Below, piece after piece: positions 25,651-35,420 of a stretch of 64,000 nt of DNA. Where the stretch lies: assembly GCA_041583495.1 (NCBI GenBank), contig JBFHFS010000015.1:34042-98041 (forward strand), in the 5' to 3' direction. This stretch comes from JBFHFS01 sp041583495. Lineage in GTDB: Bacteria; Bacteroidota; Bacteroidia; Bacteroidales; Marinilabiliaceae. The position numbers and the translations under genes were made by a program. Under the pieces are notes generated by a model, which saw only the letters and a list, made by a program, of their open reading frames with translations, did no database searches and was not told the origin of the DNA. How positions within the stretch are numbered: position 1 is the stretch's first letter; each line of letters starts with the position of its first letter.

Positions 25651-28600
25651 ATGAGAAAACAAATTTTATTTTGTTGTTTCTGGTTGTTTCTGGCTTTGCT
25701 GGGGACTTCTGGTGTTTTCGCACAACATCAGGTTTCCGGCACAGTGATAGATGCCCAGGGGGAGCCCCTTCCCGGCGTAAACATTGTAGAAAAGGGAACC
25801 ATGAATGGTGTGATTACCAATTTGAATGGAGACTACAAAATTACTGTAACGGATGGGAGTGCCGTCCTTAAATTTTCCTTTATTGGATTTGAGGAGACGG
25901 AAATCCCTGTGAAGAACCGGGGTCTTATTAATCTCACGCTCAGCGAAGCCCTTTCGCAACTCGATGAGGTGGTGGTAGTCGGGTACGGAACGCAAAAAAA
26001 GATTAGCGTAACAGGTGCTATTTCAAGTCTTTCGGAGGGTGAATTAATGAAGGCACCAACGGTTGGAATAACCAATGTTATTGGTTCGCGTGTGGCCGGG
26101 GTATCCATGTTGCAAACTTCGGGACAACCGGGGGCTGATGCGGCATCGCTCCTGATACGGGGTCAGGCCGCGGTTTATATTGTGGATGGTGTGCAACGAT
26201 CTTTTAACGAAATTGACCCCAATGAGATTGAGTCGGTGTCGGTTTTAAAAGATGCCACATCCGCCGCTATATATGGTTTAGATGCTTCAGGGGTGGTTAT
26301 TGTGACCACCAAAAGAGGAAAGACCGGCAAAATGAATATCTCCTATTCGGGCAAATACGGTATCAGCGAAAACGCCAATCAGATCGAATGGTTAGACGCT
26401 CCCGGATATGCTTATTGGTATAACAAATCGCGCGAAATGGATGGCGATGCGGCTGTTTTTACCGCCGACCAGGTTCAGAAAATGAAAGATGGAACAGATG
26501 GGTGGGGAAATACCAACTGGTACGATAAGGTATTTGGGGTAGGTTCCACCCAGCACCACAACCTGAGTGCCACCGGGGGAAATGAGAAAGTAAATTTCTT
26601 TACCTCCGTGGGGGTCTTTTCACAAAAAGGGAATGTGGATCTACATAATTACGATCGTTATAATCTGAGAACCAATATTGATGCCAAAATCACCGACCAT
26701 CTTACGCTAGAGTTAGGCATTTCAGGCCGCGTAGAAAACCGGGAAAACCCGCGTTATACAGCCAACCCCAACGATTGGCATAATATTCCTCAACAAGCAG
26801 TGCGTGCATTGCCTTACATTCCCGAGACAATGACTTATGAAGGAAAGGAGTATTACACTGCTACCCGAACCGCTTCATCGCCGGTAAGTCCGCTTGCAGC
26901 CATTAACGAATCGGGTTATAGTAAATCGAGCAATACCTATATACAATCCAACTTTGCGTTAAAATATGATGTGCCGGGTGTAGAGGGGTTGAACCTTAAA
27001 TTTATGGGGGCTTACGATATGTTTTTCCAATTTTCAAAAAGCCTGTCTATCCCCTTTGAAACTATGTTGGCATCCCTGCCCAACACCTCCACCGAGGTTA
27101 TCAGCTACACCAAATTTACTGACAACGGAGGGAATACATCCTTAACCGAATCGGCCAGTCGTTCCACCAACGTGGTCACACAAACAAGTGCCAACTATGC
27201 AAGAACGTTTGATAAACACCGGATTAGTGTCTTGGGGTTGGCCGAGACACGTAATGATGTTAGTAACAGACTGGGGGCAACGGGTTATGGGCTCGACTTT
27301 TTGGATTTGGATGAGTTGGATCAGATCACCAATCAATCGGGTGCCGGCCAGGAAAAGATTCCCAGTCTTGCAGGAGGCAGCGGGGAGTCGCGCGTGATCG
27401 GTTTTGTGGGTAGATTGAATTACGAATACGACAGCAAATATCTGCTTGAAGTATCGTTTCGTCGCGATGGTAGTTATTTGTTTAGCGGAATGGATGGCTC
27501 GCGTTGGGTTAATTTACCTGCTGTTTCTCTTGGTTGGCGTATGGACCAGGAAGAGTGGTTTAATGCGCCATGGGTCAATAACCTGAAAATACGGGGAGGA
27601 ATTGGTAATACGGCAACTTCGGCGGTCAGTGCCTATCAGTATTTAGACCTTATGACCATTTCTACCAATGCCGTTGTTTTAGGGGGGTCGAGTCAGAGTA
27701 TGATTTACGCTTCCACCCTGGGGAATCCGAATTTAAGTTGGGCAAAAAGCAAAAGCTACAATATCGGGGTTGATTTTAACGCCTGGAATGGTTTGTTGGG
27801 CGTTGAATTGGATGCTTTTTATAAATACCAATACGATTTATTGGCATCCGTTGGCGGATCGTATCCTCCATCCATGGGCGGATACTATTTTACCATGGAT
27901 AATAAAAATGAGATTGATTACCGGGGATTCGATTTTACCTTTACTCACAAGAATCGAATCAATAACTTCCATTATGGTATTAGCTGGCTTGGTTCGTTTA
28001 CCAAACGCAGATGGCTCTATTATTCCGGCGATTCAGAGAATACACCCGATTACCGAAAAGTAACGGGAAAAGAAGTAGGCTCACAATTAGGGTTTATTGC
28101 TGAGGGGTTGTTCCAAAATCAGGATGAAATAGATAACTCGCCTACTATTGTCGGGTCCCCTGTGCTTCCGGGATACATCAAGTATAAAGATCGTAACGGC
28201 GACGGAAAAATAAGTTATGCGCAGGACATGGGTTATGTAGGAAAAAGTGCCTATCCCAAATTCCAAAGTTCGCTCGGACTGAATGGCTCCTGGAAAGGAT
28301 TCGACTTCGATATTCTTTTTCAAGGAGGGCTGGGCAGAACCGTTGCCCTTACTGGGGTTTATACATCCACCGGTTCGGCGGGCATTATGGATAATACCGC
28401 CTTTACAAGAATGTTTTATCATGGCGGGAATACTCCCGTGTTTGTACCCGAAAACTCCTGGACACCCGACAATACAGATGCCGAGTTTCCTCGTTTATCA
28501 TTGGTCACCGTGAGTACAAACAACGCCTATTCGTCAACCCATTGGTATCGGTCAGGTGATTACGTTCGTTTAAAGACTTTTCAAATTGGTTATTCACTTC

Positions 28601-28779
28601 CCAAAAGTTGGATAAGAACCATCGGATTCACCGGATTTAGGGTATATGCAGAAGGGTCAAACGTATTTACCTTAAGCGAACTCACAAAATATAATATCGA
28701 CCCCGAACAACCCGGTGTTAACAATGGATATTATCCACAACAAAGAACATTTTCATTTGGTGTTAATGTAACTTTATGA
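25651..28779 (+). CDS. SusC/RagA-family TonB-dependent outer membrane glycan transporter
   Basis: This 1042-residue protein begins with a signal peptide (cleavage near GVFAQ, about residue 25). A carboxypeptidase-regulatory-like domain follows (about 27-105, starting HQVSGTVIDAQGEPLPGVNI), then the SusC-type DEVVVVGYGTQKK motif and a plug domain with IYVDG-like IVDGVQRSFNEI and SVLKDATSAAIYG. A 22-strand beta-barrel extends to the C-terminus, which ends in the aromatic strand FSFGVNVTL. It forms the outer membrane channel that imports oligosaccharides captured by the partner SusD-like lipoprotein downstream. Specificity cannot be read from sequence. It is the first gene of PUL unit 1. Confidence 0.96.
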   Translation: MRKQILFCCFWLFLALLGTSGVFAQHQVSGTVIDAQGEPLPGVNIVEKGTMNGVITNLNGDYKITVTDGSAVLKFSFIGFEETEIPVKNRGLINLTLSEALSQLDEVVVVGYGTQKKISVTGAISSLSEGELMKAPTVGITNVIGSRVAGVSMLQTSGQPGADAASLLIRGQAAVYIVDGVQRSFNEIDPNEIESVSVLKDATSAAIYGLDASGVVIVTTKRGKTGKMNISYSGKYGISENANQIEWLDAPGYAYWYNKSREMDGDAAVFTADQVQKMKDGTDGWGNTNWYDKVFGVGSTQHHNLSATGGNEKVNFFTSVGVFSQKGNVDLHNYDRYNLRTNIDAKITDHLTLELGISGRVENRENPRYTANPNDWHNIPQQAVRALPYIPETMTYEGKEYYTATRTASSPVSPLAAINESGYSKSSNTYIQSNFALKYDVPGVEGLNLKFMGAYDMFFQFSKSLSIPFETMLASLPNTSTEVISYTKFTDNGGNTSLTESASRSTNVVTQTSANYARTFDKHRISVLGLAETRNDVSNRLGATGYGLDFLDLDELDQITNQSGAGQEKIPSLAGGSGESRVIGFVGRLNYEYDSKYLLEVSFRRDGSYLFSGMDGSRWVNLPAVSLGWRMDQEEWFNAPWVNNLKIRGGIGNTATSAVSAYQYLDLMTISTNAVVLGGSSQSMIYASTLGNPNLSWAKSKSYNIGVDFNAWNGLLGVELDAFYKYQYDLLASVGGSYPPSMGGYYFTMDNKNEIDYRGFDFTFTHKNRINNFHYGISWLGSFTKRRWLYYSGDSENTPDYRKVTGKEVGSQLGFIAEGLFQNQDEIDNSPTIVGSPVLPGYIKYKDRNGDGKISYAQDMGYVGKSAYPKFQSSLGLNGSWKGFDFDILFQGGLGRTVALTGVYTSTGSAGIMDNTAFTRMFYHGGNTPVFVPENSWTPDNTDAEFPRLSLVTVSTNNAYSSTHWYRSGDYVRLKTFQIGYSLPKSWIRTIGFTGFRVYAEGSNVFTLSELTKYNIDPEQPGVNNGYYPQQRTFSFGVNVTL

Positions 28780-28879
28780 TACTGATAGATGAAACGAATC
28801 CCCAAAAAAAATCAGGAGAGTAGTGTCTCTCACAACTTGTCCTGGTTTGGGGGAAGACAGGACTAAGGTGGCGGGTTTT

Positions 28880-28920
28880 CCCGAATCGGGTTCGGGGGCA
28901 GGCTACCCCGCTTTGGCGGG
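28880..28920 (+). repeat. Two GC-rich hairpins between susC and susD
   Basis: CCCGAATCGGG (28880-28890) and CCCGC-TTTG-GCGGG (28907-28920) lie in the 176-base gap between the susC stop and the susD start. They stand out by base composition in an A/T-rich locus. They may form an mRNA-stabilising or attenuating structure that sets the ratio of SusC to SusD, or be a remnant of a repetitive extragenic element. Confidence 0.55.
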
Positions 28921-28955
28921 ACAGGTTAATGGCAAATGAAAAAAAATATAAACAC

Positions 28956-30572
28956 ATGAAACAGATAATCAATATACAGGTTTATGTGGCGCTGCTTTTT
29001 TTGTTAAGCAGCTGCGACAGTTGGCTGGATCTCACGCCCACAGACAGATTGTCGGACAAAGTCGTTTGGGAGGATGAAACCAGTGCAGATAAATATATAA
29101 ACGGGTTTTATACCTATTTGAATCAGTACGGACAATTTGGCACCCAACAATTCAGTGGCAGTTTAACCGAAAGCCTGACCGATGCTTTCAAATACGGATC
29201 TTATGCCTTAGGCAATAAAGCCGGGCATCCCAACAATTATGTTTTTAATCCGAGCGTAATTACTGAGGCCAGCTGCCTTTACGATAATTGGGCCGATGGT
29301 TACAATAAGGTTAGGCGCTTAAACCAGTTTCTAAACTCCATGGAAAAGTATTCGACTTTCTCCGACGAAAGGAACAAATTGTTGGAAGCTCAAACCCGTT
29401 TTTTTAGGGCATTTATCTATTTTCAGTTGGCCAGGCGGCATGGGGGAGTCATCCTATACACCAGCCTGGATCAGATGGACAAGGACCAGGCCCGTTCTAC
29501 CGAAGAGGCCACCTGGGATTTGATTCAAACCGATTTGGAATATGCCATCGAAAATCTTCCCGAGGAGTGGGCCGATTCGGAGGATGATGGGCGATTGACA
29601 AAATATGCCGCTCTGGCGTTTCAATCGCGTGCCATGCTTTATGCCCAGCGGTGGCAGGTGGCTTACGATGCCGCCGACGAAGTCATAAAATCCAAGAAGT
29701 TTTCTTTAATGTCTGACTATGCGAAGGCATGGAAAGGAAATAATTCGGAGTCTGTTTTAGAGTTTGGGTATGCCGTTTCGGGACCCAATCATACCTTCGA
29801 TAAAGATTATGTGCCGCTGTGCGATGGTTATGAATTTGGCGCTTTGGGAACACCCACCCAGGAGATGGTAGAGAGTTATGAAAAAGCAGATGGCACCCGG
29901 TTGGATTGGACGCCCTACCATACCGAGAATAGCACTCGTCCTCCCTATGAAGATCTGGAGCCAAGGTTCAAAGCCTCTGTTATCTATCCTGGTAGCATCT
30001 GGAAAGGACATGTAATGCAAAATTCTGTGAATGGAATCTATGGGTCATTCATGGCCTATCGTGATCAGCCTTACAGCTATGGGCAAACAACCACCGGTTA
30101 CTTTTTGAAGAAATTGATGGACGAAAGCCTTATTGATATAAAAGGAGTGGCAAGCACGCAAACCTGGGTGGAAATACGTTATGCCGAAGTGCTCTTAAAT
30201 AAAGCAGAAGCCGCTTTCAGACTCAATAAAATTGATGAAGCTCAAAAAGCCATGAATGAGGTGAGAGATCGGGTAGATCTGCCAGGCATATTTACCACCG
30301 GGAACCAATGGTTCATCGATTACAGAAACGAACGCAAAGTGGAATTGGCCTACGAAGGACATCTTTTTTGGGATATGCGCAGATGGAAACTCGCGCACCT
30401 GGAGTATAACAATTATCGCGCACATGGTTTTAAAATTACCGGTGACAATTATGAATATATTGATGTCGATTATGCAGACAGATTGTTTCTGGAGAAAACC
30501 TATGTCTTGCCAATTCCTACCAGCGAGTTGGAAAACAATTCGCTCATTACCCAGTACGATGAGTGGCTCTAA
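28956..30572 (+). CDS. SusD/RagB-family glycan-binding lipoprotein
   Basis: The start at 28956 is chosen because the signal MKQIINIQVYVALLFLLSSC begins there, ending in a lipobox cysteine; a start at 28929 would add nine charged residues. The mature protein (538 residues in all) has the SusD order: N-terminal WLDLTPTDRLSDKVVWED, helical TPR-like repeats, the segment FRAFIYFQLARRHGGV, and the C-terminal YVLPIPTSELENN. It should sit as a lid on the SusC channel at the cell surface and bind the target glycan. Confidence 0.95.
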   Translation: MKQIINIQVYVALLFLLSSCDSWLDLTPTDRLSDKVVWEDETSADKYINGFYTYLNQYGQFGTQQFSGSLTESLTDAFKYGSYALGNKAGHPNNYVFNPSVITEASCLYDNWADGYNKVRRLNQFLNSMEKYSTFSDERNKLLEAQTRFFRAFIYFQLARRHGGVILYTSLDQMDKDQARSTEEATWDLIQTDLEYAIENLPEEWADSEDDGRLTKYAALAFQSRAMLYAQRWQVAYDAADEVIKSKKFSLMSDYAKAWKGNNSESVLEFGYAVSGPNHTFDKDYVPLCDGYEFGALGTPTQEMVESYEKADGTRLDWTPYHTENSTRPPYEDLEPRFKASVIYPGSIWKGHVMQNSVNGIYGSFMAYRDQPYSYGQTTTGYFLKKLMDESLIDIKGVASTQTWVEIRYAEVLLNKAEAAFRLNKIDEAQKAMNEVRDRVDLPGIFTTGNQWFIDYRNERKVELAYEGHLFWDMRRWKLAHLEYNNYRAHGFKITGDNYEYIDVDYADRLFLEKTYVLPIPTSELENNSLITQYDEWL

Positions 30573-30591
30573 CGTATTAAATATCCAACAC

Positions 30592-32253
30592 ATGAAAAAT
30601 AAATTTTCGAAAGTCATAATGGTGCTGGCATCCATGCTCTTTGTATGGAGTGGCTGTCAGGAACCGGAAGATTTAACCCCTTCCGTCTCACGTGAAGGTG
30701 TTAACAGCATTACGGCATCGTTCGTGAATGATGAAAGCTCTGATAATTCTTTTTCCAGCGAAATTGATAAGGACAATGGGATAATAACCATCGTATTTCC
30801 ATACAATTATCCCCTCAAGTCGGACAATGTGCTCACTTTAGCGGATCTTACCCACATGCGGGTTATGGCCAATTTAGATGATAATGTAATTATTGACCCG
30901 CCCCTTTTATACATGGATTTTACGAAAGATAATTACATCACTATTACTGATCAGGCAAAAAACCAAAAGCAGTATCAAGTGGTAGCTGAAATTCGCAAAA
31001 GTGCCGCAAGTGTTATTACAGGATTTGAACTGGCCGGCCTTGGGATCTCAGGGGTTATTAACGAAGAGAGCAAAACCATTTCACTCATATCCATTGAGCC
31101 AATCGAGGATGCCCTGGCCAATGTAAGCGTTTCGCACGGGGCGACTCTGAGCCCCGATCCCTCGGTAGTCGCATTGGATTACAATATGGGTGTCGAAATT
31201 ACAGTGACGGCTCAGGATGGGGTCTCAAAATCGGTGTACACCGTTATAAAAGCAGTTCCGCAAAAAACAGACTTTGGCATGCGAGCCGGGAGTGCAAAAA
31301 TTCTATGGGCTAAAAAGTTGAACAGCGAGTTGGGCATTGTGCCCCTGAACATTACCGGCGGAATTGCTGCAACCCAAAAATATCTGGTGATAAATACCCG
31401 CGGTGAGACCAGTATTTATCTGGATCGTGCCACCGGGGAGATTGTGGGCAGACTAAATATGGAAAGCATCGTGGGCAATCTCACTAATTTCTATACTACA
31501 GCCGATGAGGATGACAATATTTTTGTGTGCAATCTTGCTCCCAATGACGGTTCTTTCAAAATCTGGAAGATCAGCAGCGTGACGGCCGCTCCGGAGCTGT
31601 TCATTGAATGGGCAGGTGGTCAAAATCTGGGACGGAAAATTTCAGTTAAAGGAAGCGTCAACAAAGATGCCATCATAACAGCTCCCATCTTAGCCGCCGG
31701 GAATCAGTTCCTGCGTTGGCAGGTGAAGAATGGAACTCTGGTTTCTGCCACACCCCAAACCATTACCATTAGTGGGATAGGATCTAGCTGGAATTACAAT
31801 TGTGATGTGGTCTACACGGATCCTTCCAATCTAAACAGCGATTATTTTGCCGCCTATTATGGCAGTCCATATAAAATGGCATGGGTTGATGGCAACACCA
31901 ATGCGGTTAAAGCCTGGGGCCCGGCAATTAGTCCCAACTGGATACCGAATGCAGTGGATTATACTGTTTTTAACGATGCTCCATACGTGGTTCATAACAC
32001 GGTAAATTCGTTTACATGGGGAAGCGATGATAAAATCTTGCTCTACGATGCAAGTTCCACAAGCACAATTACCAGCCCCATTTGGGAAACACCCATTGGG
32101 ACTTATGGCGGTAAAGATAATGCAGGACAAAATGGCAACGGAACCGGCGATGTGGCCTTCAAGGTATCCACCGACGGGTATTACATGTATTTATACTTCA
32201 TGTTTACCAATGGTCAGGTCGTTTGTGTTCAGTACGATTGTATTAAGATGTAA
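30592..32253 (+). CDS. DUF5018-containing surface lipoprotein, probable glycan-binding protein
   Basis: The start at 30592 is chosen for the signal peptide MKNKFSKVIMVLASMLFVWS with lipobox GC; the frame extends upstream only through the susD end. The product has 553 residues. The N-terminal half contains tandem beta-sandwich repeats of the DUF5018 type (ITASFVNDES... and VITGFELAGLGISGVIN). The C-terminal half, from about residue 220, has repeated motifs (YLVINTRGETSIYLDRATGE, IFVCNLAPNDGSFKIWKI) like a beta-propeller. Proteins at this position after susD usually bind glycan at the cell surface. The mature N-terminus CQEPEDL is acidic, as in surface export signals. It lies 19 bases after susD and is followed by a strong terminator. 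Confidence 0.75.
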   Translation: MKNKFSKVIMVLASMLFVWSGCQEPEDLTPSVSREGVNSITASFVNDESSDNSFSSEIDKDNGIITIVFPYNYPLKSDNVLTLADLTHMRVMANLDDNVIIDPPLLYMDFTKDNYITITDQAKNQKQYQVVAEIRKSAASVITGFELAGLGISGVINEESKTISLISIEPIEDALANVSVSHGATLSPDPSVVALDYNMGVEITVTAQDGVSKSVYTVIKAVPQKTDFGMRAGSAKILWAKKLNSELGIVPLNITGGIAATQKYLVINTRGETSIYLDRATGEIVGRLNMESIVGNLTNFYTTADEDDNIFVCNLAPNDGSFKIWKISSVTAAPELFIEWAGGQNLGRKISVKGSVNKDAIITAPILAAGNQFLRWQVKNGTLVSATPQTITISGIGSSWNYNCDVVYTDPSNLNSDYFAAYYGSPYKMAWVDGNTNAVKAWGPAISPNWIPNAVDYTVFNDAPYVVHNTVNSFTWGSDDKILLYDASSTSTITSPIWETPIGTYGGKDNAGQNGNGTGDVAFKVSTDGYYMYLYFMFTNGQVVCVQYDCIKM

Positions 32254-32278
32254 ATGGAAAAGATAAGGATCTGATTTT

Positions 32279-32322
32279 AAATAAATACCTGCGCCTTTTT
32301 TGATCGGCGCGGGTATTTATTT
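32279..32322. terminator. Strong terminator after the susCD unit
   Basis: A stem of about 17 bp (one G-U pair) with a 10-base loop, TTTTTTGATC, lies 26 bases after the DUF5018 stop. The outer arms are A/T-rich, giving a T-rich 3' side on both strands. Confidence 0.75.
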
Positions 32323-32505
32323 CCTGTGGCTGAATGGTTGAAGTGCAGGGACTGTCACCTTTTCTTGTTATTTATCAAATTCGCATCCCCGAATTTGGAA
32401 AGAGGGTACAAAGCATGATTTGTTGTTGGGGATGGAGTGAAATCTTTTTTGGGAATGGGCCGTGTGGGTTCATGACAATCATTCAAATTGGTTCAAGGAT
32501 ATATT

Positions 32506-33897
32506 ATGATGAAAAAAAACCTATTCAGGTTTTGCAACCTGGTTTTCTTTTTAAGTGCTGTAATACTGCTTTTCTCCTGTTCTGATGACAAAGAGAAAGA
32601 GTACGAGTTCCCTGACGGGTCTTCCGAAAATGAAGATAAACCACGGTTTATATGGATTGATGCAGCGGCCAACTTCAAGGATTTTGCAAACAGTAAAGAT
32701 AATATCGCGCGCGATTTGCAATTGGCCAAAGACGCTGGGTTTACCGATGTTGTGGTTGATGTAAGACCCACCAATGGGGATATTCTTTTTAAGTCTACTG
32801 TTGAGGGCTCACATGAAGTGGAATGGTTGGGCGCCTGGGTAGATGGGGTTTACCAGCAAGTACCGCGCACGGCCACCTGGGACTATTTACAGGCGTTTAT
32901 TGACAAAGGCCACGAATTGGGATTGAACGTTCACGCGGGCTTTAATACTATGTCGGGTGGACAGGGCAACTCATTGGGTAATCAGGGTCTTTTATACAGA
33001 GATGCTTCGAAAAAAGAGTGGGCGACTTACCAGAATTTAAGTACCGGTATTTCGAATACTATGGACGGGGGTACGGGGACCAAGTTCTTTAACCCTGCCA
33101 ATGAGGATGTGCAAAACTATTTAGTGGACTTATTGAAGGATCTGGCAGCCTATGATCTGGATGGGATTTTTCTGGACAGAGGTCGTTTTGAGGGGATTCA
33201 ATCCGACTTTTCGGAGAGTACACGCAGGAAATTTGAAGCCTATCTGGGTGGCATAACCCTACAGAATTTTCCTGAGGATATTTTAGCTCCCGGAACCACC
33301 ATGACCCAGGTTATGGCAATGGTCAATGCGGGAACTGCCCCTGTCTACTTAAAGCAATGGCTTGAGTTCAGAGCCAAAACAATGTACGATTTCATGGAAA
33401 AAGCCCGGAATGCCGTTAAATTAACCAATTCAAAGGTGAAGTTTGGCGTGTATGTTGGCGGCTGGTATTCTTCTTATTACGAAGTGGGCGTGAACTGGGC
33501 CAGCCAGAAGTACAACACATCACTGTATTACAGCAAATGGGCAACAGCAAAATATAAGGACTACGGATATGCCGGCTTAATGGATCAAATCCTGATTGGG
33601 GCCTATGCAAACCCGGGCAAGGTGTATGGTGCAACCGAATGGACTATGCAGGGCTTTTGCAGTCTGGCTATGGATAAAATAAAGGAAGATTGCCCAATGG
33701 TTGCAGGTGGGCCCGATGTGGGTAATTGGGATCCCTCCAATACTTTTACGCAAGATCAGGAGAATCAGGCAATTGTAAACTCGGTAAAAGCCTGTATGGA
33801 TGAGTGCAACGGATACTTCCTGTTCGACATGATTCATTTGAAAATGGCCAACCAATGGGAATTTGCAAAAGAAGGCATTGATTTAGCCATTAAATAA
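32506..33897 (+). CDS. GHL-type TIM-barrel lipoprotein (alpha-amylase-like/GHL10), first copy
   Basis: The start at 32506 (or the adjacent ATG at 32509) gives 463 residues with a lipoprotein signal ending LLFSC. The mature N-terminus CSDDKEKE is strongly acidic, as in Bacteroidota surface-export signals. The body is a glycoside-hydrolase-like TIM barrel of the GHL10/DUF187 kind: FIWIDAAANFKDF, GFTDVVVDVRPTNGDILF, LGLNVHAGFNTMSGG and the barrel motif DGIFLDRGRFEGI. The D-R-x-R-[FY]-[DE]-G motif recurs in the paralogue at 36161 and is a candidate active-site element. The activity has not been established from sequence. The terminator upstream suggests its own transcription start, but no promoter with both boxes was found. 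Confidence 0.75.
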   Translation: MMKKNLFRFCNLVFFLSAVILLFSCSDDKEKEYEFPDGSSENEDKPRFIWIDAAANFKDFANSKDNIARDLQLAKDAGFTDVVVDVRPTNGDILFKSTVEGSHEVEWLGAWVDGVYQQVPRTATWDYLQAFIDKGHELGLNVHAGFNTMSGGQGNSLGNQGLLYRDASKKEWATYQNLSTGISNTMDGGTGTKFFNPANEDVQNYLVDLLKDLAAYDLDGIFLDRGRFEGIQSDFSESTRRKFEAYLGGITLQNFPEDILAPGTTMTQVMAMVNAGTAPVYLKQWLEFRAKTMYDFMEKARNAVKLTNSKVKFGVYVGGWYSSYYEVGVNWASQKYNTSLYYSKWATAKYKDYGYAGLMDQILIGAYANPGKVYGATEWTMQGFCSLAMDKIKEDCPMVAGGPDVGNWDPSNTFTQDQENQAIVNSVKACMDECNGYFLFDMIHLKMANQWEFAKEGIDLAIK

Positions 33898-33984
33898 AGC
33901 CCCTGACTTCTTTTAAATCAGATAAGGCTGCTCCGGAGGTTTCGACAGGGGGGGTGTTTTGGTTAAAAAAAGATTATAAAAACG

Positions 33985-34016
33985 CTTGTTAATAAAAAAA
34001 TTTACTAATAAATTTG
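33985..34016 (+). promoter_or_regulatory. Promoter of PUL unit 2 with candidate shared operator
   Basis: CTTG (33985-33988), 20 bases, TAAATTTG (34009-34016) matches the Bacteroidota promoter with a one-base change in the -33 box. Bases 33986-34002 are identical to 25395-25411 in the susC promoter. About 180 bases of leader separate it from the first gene of unit 2. Confidence 0.7.
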
Positions 34017-34194
34017 CTGTAATTCAATAAAGTAATAAACTATTGGGTTATTGGGTCGTAAGGGTTTGATCTCTAAGGGGGGATACGGCATTAGCGGGTT
34101 GGATTGTTTCCTTCTTCAAAGAAGGGATGACAATGAAAAAGTTATAGGCAAACGCCGAAATTTGTTCAGCCATCCAAATAATTTGTTTTAGCGC

Positions 34195-35295
34195 ATGGAG
34201 AATAGTCAATCAAATCGCAGGAACTTTTTAAAAAAGGCTTCATTGGGCTCGCTGGGTGCCGCTGCTTTTTCTGTTTCGGAGGCCTCGACCCATCGTTCTT
34301 CGTTTGGAAAGGGATCAAAAGAAGCGGTCAGCGCAGAGGAACAAAGATTTTGGACCCCGAAACGATTTCAGGGAATGCCCATTAAGGCCACCTTCCTGGA
34401 TGAGGTAAGCTGGGATATTCCCCATCAAAACTGGGGCTTTAGGGAATGGGATCAGGATTTTGCAGCCATGAAATCCATGGGCATTGAGACGGTTGTGATG
34501 ATCAGAGCCGGCCTTGGCTGGTGGATGGCCGCCCCATTCGAATCTATTTTAAAGAGCGAAGAGGTCTATTATCCGCCAGTGGATCTGGTGGAGATGTTTC
34601 TTACCCTGGCTGATAAATACCATCTGAACTTTTTCTTTGGCATGTACGACTCGGGTCGCCATTGGCTGAGTGGTAATTATATGAAGGAGATTGATTTGAA
34701 TATTGCCCTGATCGATGAGGTCTGGAAAAAGTATGGGCATCACCCCTCTTTTAAAGGGTGGTATTTGTCGCAGGAGATCAGTCGCAGGACCAAGTCGATG
34801 AGTAAAATCTATGCCGAGGTAGGGAAGCATGCCAAGGAGGTTTCCGGAAATCTTACCACCATGATGTCGCCTTACATTCACGGGGTTAAAACCGACCAGG
34901 TGATGGCCGGCGATAAAGCCCTGTCGGTTGAGGAGCATGAAGCCGAGTGGAACGAAATCCTTGGCAACGTGCAGGGGGCCGCTGATATTCTGGCTTTCCA
35001 GGACGGGCAGGTGGATTATCAGGAGTTGTACGATTATCTGGTGGTGAACAAACGCCTGGCCGATAAATATGGGATGGCCTGCTGGACCAACATTGAGTCG
35101 TTCGACCGGGATATGCCTATCCGTTTCCTGCCCATTAAATGGGAGAAACTTCTGCTCAAGCTGGAGGCGGCACGTAAGGCCGGCATGGAAGATGCCATCA
35201 CCTTTGAGTTTTCCCATTTCATGAGTCCTAACTCAGCCTATTTGCAGGCAGGGCAACTGTTTAACCGATATAAAGAGCATTTTAATATTGGGTAG
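34195..35295 (+). CDS. DUF4434-family protein with twin-arginine signal
   Basis: This 366-residue protein opens with a Tat signal (SNRRNFLKKASLGSLGAAAF; RR followed by x-F-L-K). A DUF4434 TIM-barrel domain follows from about residue 60: MPIKATFLDEVSWDIPHQNW, REWDQDFAAMKSMGIETVVMI, FYFG-like FFFGMYDSGRHW, and GWYLSQEISRR. DUF4434 belongs to the glycoside-hydrolase-like barrel group and has no defined substrate. Tat export implies folding, perhaps with a cofactor, before transport. A paralogue without signal peptide lies at 41553. It is the first gene of the long PUL unit 2. Confidence 0.8.
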   Translation: MENSQSNRRNFLKKASLGSLGAAAFSVSEASTHRSSFGKGSKEAVSAEEQRFWTPKRFQGMPIKATFLDEVSWDIPHQNWGFREWDQDFAAMKSMGIETVVMIRAGLGWWMAAPFESILKSEEVYYPPVDLVEMFLTLADKYHLNFFFGMYDSGRHWLSGNYMKEIDLNIALIDEVWKKYGHHPSFKGWYLSQEISRRTKSMSKIYAEVGKHAKEVSGNLTTMMSPYIHGVKTDQVMAGDKALSVEEHEAEWNEILGNVQGAADILAFQDGQVDYQELYDYLVVNKRLADKYGMACWTNIESFDRDMPIRFLPIKWEKLLLKLEAARKAGMEDAITFEFSHFMSPNSAYLQAGQLFNRYKEHFNIG

Positions 35296-35420
35296 ATTCC
35301 CTGTTGGGGGCTATGCTGCCGTTATAAAAAGTTGAGGTAAAAAATATTGTCGAAGTGAAAATAGAGCTTACGGCAAATCGAATTAAAGAGGCAGAGCTAA
35401 CCAGAATAAATATTTGAACC

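Noticed and set aside
30424..30591. A 56-residue N-terminal extension of the DUF5018 lipoprotein
   Set aside because: It overlaps the end of susD in another frame, and a proper signal peptide begins at 30592.
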